Shown piece by piece: positions 60,525-64,000 of a DNA stretch of 64,000 bases. The first letter of the stretch is position 1. The number at the start of each line of letters is the position of its first letter. The position numbers and the translations under genes were made by a program. The stretch spans positions 1,426,001-1,490,000 of the forward strand of contig NZ_CP029289.2 of assembly GCF_003201835.2 (NCBI RefSeq), read 5' to 3'. Source of the DNA: Acidianus brierleyi (lineage in GTDB: Archaea; Thermoproteota; Thermoprotei_A; Sulfolobales; Sulfolobaceae). Under the pieces are notes generated by a model. The model worked only from the letters and a program-made list of their open reading frames with translations. It was not told the origin of the DNA and did not search any database.

Positions 60525-61505
60525 ATGACAATGAAGACTAGGAAAGTAGGTCATACGAATATAGAAGTTTCTGAAATAGGTTTAGGTTTATGGAGTTTAG
60601 CTACTGATTGGTGGGGCAATCCATATAAAGGTGAAGATGTTATTAAGGAGGCTTATAACAATGGTATAAATTTTTATGATACTGGGGATATTTATGGTGA
60701 AGGTAAAGCAGAAGAAATAATATCAAAGACTCTCTCTAATAAGAGAGATAGTATAATCATATTAACTAAAATTGGATATGATTTTTATCACAAAGTAAAT
60801 AACAAGTCTATACAAAAGTTTTCTATTGACTACTTAGAATACGCTTTCAAACAGTCATTAAAAAGGCTCAATACTGATTATATAGATATTTTAATGTTAC
60901 ATAACCCTAAAATAAATGTAATTAGAGATAAAGAAATACTAGATTTCATGATATCGTTAAAAAATGATGGAAAAGTAAGGGCCATAGGTGTAGCCCTAGG
61001 TCCTACATTAGGTTGGGGCGAAGAAGGTAAAGAAGCTATACAAATGGGATATGAAAGTCTTGAGCATATTTATAATATGATAGAACAATATCCAGGGAAA
61101 GAATTATTAAAGTATAATATAGGTCATTTTACAAGAGTTCCCCACGCTTCTGACGCATTAAACGAAGATAAATGGCCAATAGTAGAAGATAAAAAATTAC
61201 ATAGAAGCCTTAAGAATATAAATTGGATAAAAGAAGCAGTAGAAAAAAGCCAGGAGATGCATAACTTTGCTAAAAGTAAGGGAATAAAGTTATCTCAATT
61301 AGCTCTAAAATTCGTATTATATAATAGTAACGTTTCGAGTGTAATTCCAAATATAACTACTATAGACGAACTTAAGGAGTTTATTCAAGTTGAAGGAATT
61401 CCAGATTTAACAGATGATGATATAAAATTTATAGATGATTATTATGATATTAAATATAAGAAATTGAACGAAGAAAGTATAGAAGAGACTAAGATCTATA
61501 AGTAA
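60525..61505 (+). CDS. Aldo/keto reductase
   Basis: NAD(P)H-dependent reductase TIM barrel, 326 aa. It has NTxF-like [13 protein letters not shown] near 20 and the catalytic D and Y in [17 protein letters not shown] near 48. LTKIGYD supplies Lys near 81, and DILMLHNPK supplies His near 124. The AKR11-like layout suggests a small carbonyl substrate. The true substrate is unknown. The end overlaps rdgB by 17 bases. Confidence 0.85.
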   Translation: MTMKTRKVGHTNIEVSEIGLGLWSLATDWWGNPYKGEDVIKEAYNNGINFYDTGDIYGEGKAEEIISKTLSNKRDSIIILTKIGYDFYHKVNNKSIQKFSIDYLEYAFKQSLKRLNTDYIDILMLHNPKINVIRDKEILDFMISLKNDGKVRAIGVALGPTLGWGEEGKEAIQMGYESLEHIYNMIEQYPGKELLKYNIGHFTRVPHASDALNEDKWPIVEDKKLHRSLKNINWIKEAVEKSQEMHNFAKSKGIKLSQLALKFVLYNSNVSSVIPNITTIDELKEFIQVEGIPDLTDDDIKFIDDYYDIKYKKLNEESIEETKIYK

Positions 61506-62058
61506 TATAGAAGTCTAGAAATTTTTTAAATGCAGCGGCTCTATGTGAATAGGTATTCTTTTCCTCAATTTTCATTTCCGCAAAAGTTTTGAAACTACCA
61601 TTTGGGACAAATATTGGATCAAATCCAAAACCTTCAGTTCCTCTAATATCTGATATTATAGTTCCATTTACTTTACCTGAAAATATTTTTGTTATTTTAT
61701 CATCAATATAGCAAAGAGCTGTTTCAAAATATGCTTTCCTATTTTTAATTCCTGATAATAGTTTCAGTATTCCTTTATTATCTAATGTACGTTTAACGAA
61801 GTTAGTATATGGACCTGGAAATCCATTAAGCTCCTCTATAAATAATCCACTATCATCGACTAATATTGGCGATTTGAATATAGAATAGAATATGGAGGCA
61901 GAGTATCTTACTATCTCTTCCAAAGAGTCAGCTTGAATTTCTAATTTTGGTGCATTTATCCATTCTAGATTAACATTATTTCTTTTTGCCATCTCATCTA
62001 ATTCGTCAAATTTATGCTTGTTACTAGTTATTACTTTTATTACGCCGTTCTTCAACAT
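61489..62058 (-). CDS. rdgB: XTP/dITP diphosphatase (HAM1/RdgB)
   Basis: It removes non-canonical purine nucleotides such as XTP and ITP from the pool. 189 aa: [17 protein letters not shown] start, [20 protein letters not shown] near 71, [13 protein letters not shown] near 139 and [10 protein letters not shown] near 172. It overlaps bud32 by 35 bases. Confidence 0.94.
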   Translation of the reverse strand: MLKNGVIKVITSNKHKFDELDEMAKRNNVNLEWINAPKLEIQADSLEEIVRYSASIFYSIFKSPILVDDSGLFIEELNGFPGPYTNFVKRTLDNKGILKLLSGIKNRKAYFETALCYIDDKITKIFSGKVNGTIISDIRGTEGFGFDPIFVPNGSFKTFAEMKIEEKNTYSHRAAAFKKFLDFYITYRS

Positions 62059-62677
62059 ATCTACCTCTCATTCTAATATCGTTCACAGTTTTCAACACAT
62101 CCATGTAATTTTCGACTATTTGTGAGTATCCATTCCTAAATCCATTGAATATGATGTCTTTTTTGTCTGGATGTATACTTTCTAACGATCTTAAAAACAC
62201 ATGTATATCTGTGGCTAAGTCTTCAATATCATTAGATCTTTTAGCTAAACCAAAATCTATCATAAATATGTCATTTTTAGAATTTATAATTAGATTATTT
62301 GTTGTAAGATCACCATGAGTTATGCTAGCCTTATGTAACTTCCCTGTTAAAACTCCTATTTTATATCCTATGTCGTATAAATTTTCTGTATTATTACGTA
62401 TTAAATCCTTAACTACTATTCCTTCTATATATTCCATAATTATTGTAAAATTATCAATATCTATGAATAATATTGCAGGCACATTAACGTCTGATTTTAG
62501 CGCATCATACATTATTCTTGATTCACTAATTGTTCTTTCAGAGTTTATTTTATAATCTAATTTAGAATCTCTATATGATTTACTTACTCTTTTCTTGAAT
62601 ATTGAATGTACACCAAGAAAATATCCTTCATAGATGATTGATTCAGAACCTCTTTTTAGTATTTTCAATTTCTCCAA
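62024..62677 (-). CDS. bud32: KEOPS kinase/ATPase Bud32
   Basis: A small RIO-like atypical kinase of the KEOPS complex making t6A37 in tRNA. 217 aa: [13 protein letters not shown] loop, [10 protein letters not shown] invariant lysine region, [11 protein letters not shown] catalytic loop (D near 127) and MIDFGLAK (DFG-like) near 144. Separate from but overlapping kae1 by 13 bases; euryarchaea often fuse them. Confidence 0.93.
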   Translation of the reverse strand: MEKLKILKRGSESIIYEGYFLGVHSIFKKRVSKSYRDSKLDYKINSERTISESRIMYDALKSDVNVPAILFIDIDNFTIIMEYIEGIVVKDLIRNNTENLYDIGYKIGVLTGKLHKASITHGDLTTNNLIINSKNDIFMIDFGLAKRSNDIEDLATDIHVFLRSLESIHPDKKDIIFNGFRNGYSQIVENYMDVLKTVNDIRMRGRYVEERRNKSNN

Positions 62678-63660
62678 GGTATACTTACCTCATCTATCCT
62701 CCATCTAGGTCTTATGACAGACTCTTCTATAGGTATGTATATCCCAGATTTTGCTGCTAGTAATCCAGCATATGCTATCATAGCCCCATTATCTCCTGAG
62801 TAATTAGGAGGAACTATCTTTATTTCAACTCCCCAATCGTCACCTAGTTCCTTCATCTTTTTTCTTAAACTCACACTTGCTGCTACACCACCCACAACTA
62901 AGATTTCCTTCTTTGAAGTTAAAGCTAAAGCTCTTTCAGTAGCTTCCAGAAGCATATCAAACGCTATTTCCCTTATACTGTAACAAATATCATGGATGTT
63001 ATACTTCTTCCTAGCTCTTAAGGCGGCTGTTAAAAGTCCAGAATATGACATATCCTGTCCTTTAACCACATAAGGTAAATCTATTAACTTTCCATTTTCG
63101 TCTGCACATATATCAATTACATGCTTTCCGTTTATTACATACGGAGGAGCAAGTCCACTTTCTCTTACAAATACATCCATCATATTTCCTAGGGCAATAT
63201 CTAATGTTTCACCAAAAATTCTAAATCTGCCATTATAGAACGTAGTTATTATAGTATTTCCACCGGATAGATAAAGTATTAGTGGATCTATGGCTTTTGT
63301 TGATAAGTAGCCTATTTCTATGTGGCCTATTCCATGATTAACAGGAACTAATTTTTTATCATACTTTAAACTGAGAGCTCTGGCTATGACTGCGCCTACT
63401 CTTAATGCTGGGCCTATGCCTGGACCCAAAGATATTGATATATAGTCTATATCTTTTAGAGTTAATTTTGCTTCGTCTAAAGACTTTCTTATTATATCTG
63501 CGGCTACTAATGCATGGTGTCTAGCTAAATCAGTTGGTTTCATCCCACCAGATTTTGGGACATAAGTATCTTTAACATTGGATAAAATAAAAGGCTCATT
63601 ATCTGTTGCTATTCCAACTCCAAAAGTATGAGCTGTTGATTCTATCCCTAAAGTTATCAT
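62665..63660 (-). CDS. kae1: tRNA N6-adenosine threonylcarbamoyltransferase Kae1
   Basis: The catalytic KEOPS subunit that attaches threonylcarbamoyl to A37. 331 aa with [14 protein letters not shown] at the N-terminus, the metal-binding H in [14 protein letters not shown] near 47, [13 protein letters not shown] near 78 and [11 protein letters not shown] near 109. [17 protein letters not shown] and [16 protein letters not shown] lie near 255-295. Begins 3 bases after rps27ae. Confidence 0.95.
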   Translation of the reverse strand: MITLGIESTAHTFGVGIATDNEPFILSNVKDTYVPKSGGMKPTDLARHHALVAADIIRKSLDEAKLTLKDIDYISISLGPGIGPALRVGAVIARALSLKYDKKLVPVNHGIGHIEIGYLSTKAIDPLILYLSGGNTIITTFYNGRFRIFGETLDIALGNMMDVFVRESGLAPPYVINGKHVIDICADENGKLIDLPYVVKGQDMSYSGLLTAALRARKKYNIHDICYSIREIAFDMLLEATERALALTSKKEILVVGGVAASVSLRKKMKELGDDWGVEIKIVPPNYSGDNGAMIAYAGLLAAKSGIYIPIEESVIRPRWRIDEVSIPWRN

Positions 63661-63663
63661 TTC

Positions 63664-63855
63664 TTATTTTTTCCCCGTGACAAACTCAGTATATCCACAT
63701 TTTCCACAAGCCCATCTTTCTTTAGGTTTTAAATGATGGGCCATAACGCTTCCACATCTGGGACATTTTTTATTCTTTAATTTAACTTTACCATTGTCTA
63801 ATTCATAATAAGTTCTTACTATAGCCTTAACTTGATTTTTGTTCTTGGCTGGCAT
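63664..63855 (-). CDS. rps27ae: 30S ribosomal protein S27ae
   Basis: 63-aa zinc-binding ribosomal protein, unfused from ubiquitin as in archaea. Basic N-terminus, then [19 protein letters not shown], followed by [11 protein letters not shown] with four cysteines. ATG 63855 (MPAKNKNQ) is preferred over GTG 63864. It overlaps the rps24e end. Confidence 0.94.
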   Translation of the reverse strand: MPAKNKNQVKAIVRTYYELDNGKVKLKNKKCPRCGSVMAHHLKPKERWACGKCGYTEFVTGKK

Positions 63856-64000
63856 TTTGTTCACCTTCTTTCTTCTTTCCTATTCCTCTACTTAATAAAT
63901 GCTTAGGTTCATATTTCTCTAAAATTTCTTTTTTATTATAAATATGAACTTTAGCTACGCTTATTCCAGCTCCGTAGCTAGTATATATTTTTCTTATAAC
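63827..64000 (-). CDS. rps24e: 30S ribosomal protein S24e, C-terminal part (cut by window edge)
   Basis: The frame is open to the window end and gives ~57 residues, including [20 protein letters not shown] and [17 protein letters not shown]. This fits the end of archaeal S24e, which normally pairs with S27ae. The N-terminal part is outside. The last ~10 codons overlap the rps27ae start. Confidence 0.85.
   Translation of the reverse strand, partial: VIRKIYTSYGAGISVAKVHIYNKKEILEKYEPKHLLSRGIGKKKEGEQNASQEQKSS

Overview
The window is a chromosomal segment of a hyperthermophilic crenarchaeon of the order Sulfolobales. The evidence is the gene content and order: rpoH-rpoB-rpoA1-rpoA2-rpl30e-nusA-rps12-rps7-EF1A-rps10 in a row, Rpo13 next to PCNA1, a second PCNA of the PCNA3 type, TopR1-type reverse gyrase beside Cdc48, and a tetraether lipid synthase. 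The DNA is strongly AT-rich, there are short tRNA introns, and cbf5 is interrupted by a splicing-endonuclease-type mRNA intron. Acidianus or Sulfurisphaera relatives look likeliest from base composition, but the genus is not proven from the sequence alone.

Layout. 1-3.3 kb: end of purB, tRNA-Thr, thiL, tetraether synthase. 3.3-5.3 kb: a tightly overlapping leftward cluster (PRTase-type regulator, degenerate metallo-beta-lactamase-fold protein, 54-aa Cys-rich protein, riboflavin reductase ArfC). 5.3-12 kb: a C/D box sRNA candidate, gatB, pyrimidine salvage (cdd, upp), ribosomal proteins, ndk, aIF5B, malic enzyme. 12-23.5 kb: RNA polymerase and translation operon. 23.5-27.2 kb: the only accessory region, bounded by two tRNA-Ser genes in opposite orientation. 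The two tRNAs carry identical 378-bp downstream sequences, so they form an inverted repeat. Inside lie gene fragments, a broken RelE-like toxin, a tRNA-Asp and remnants of an unidentified mobile element. 27.2-33.9 kb: methyltransferase, intron-containing cbf5, rpl14e, Lhr helicase, a membrane HerA/VirB4-type ATPase, Rpo13. 33.9-41.4 kb: PCNA1, a five-gene riboflavin operon that includes an amidohydrolase, membrane proteins, cobyrinate amidase, PCNA3. 41.4-48.3 kb: two MetE-like proteins, rps15, RNase HI, CbiX, rps6e, aIF2-gamma, PIN protein, RpoE, Spt4, dephospho-CoA kinase (frameshifted). 48.3-64 kb: a second C/D sRNA, apgM, Cdc48, reverse gyrase, pseudo-nitrilase, rps25e, regulators, a third C/D sRNA, TrmI, two A-type ATPase stalk subunits, aldo/keto reductase, RdgB, the KEOPS pair Bud32/Kae1, rps27ae and the end of rps24e.

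How it fits together. Most of the window is information-processing core (transcription, translation, sliding clamps, tRNA and rRNA modification) interleaved with cofactor synthesis (thiamine, riboflavin, cobalamin, CoA). Many genes overlap by 1-30 bases and are probably translationally coupled. The riboflavin cluster plus ArfC gives most known archaeal steps, and the extra amidohydrolase in that operon is a candidate for an unassigned step. The tRNA-Ser-bounded island is the most dynamic part: a perfect inverted duplication, a switch in strand composition at its edge and several decayed genes point to past insertion followed by tRNA-mediated recombination.
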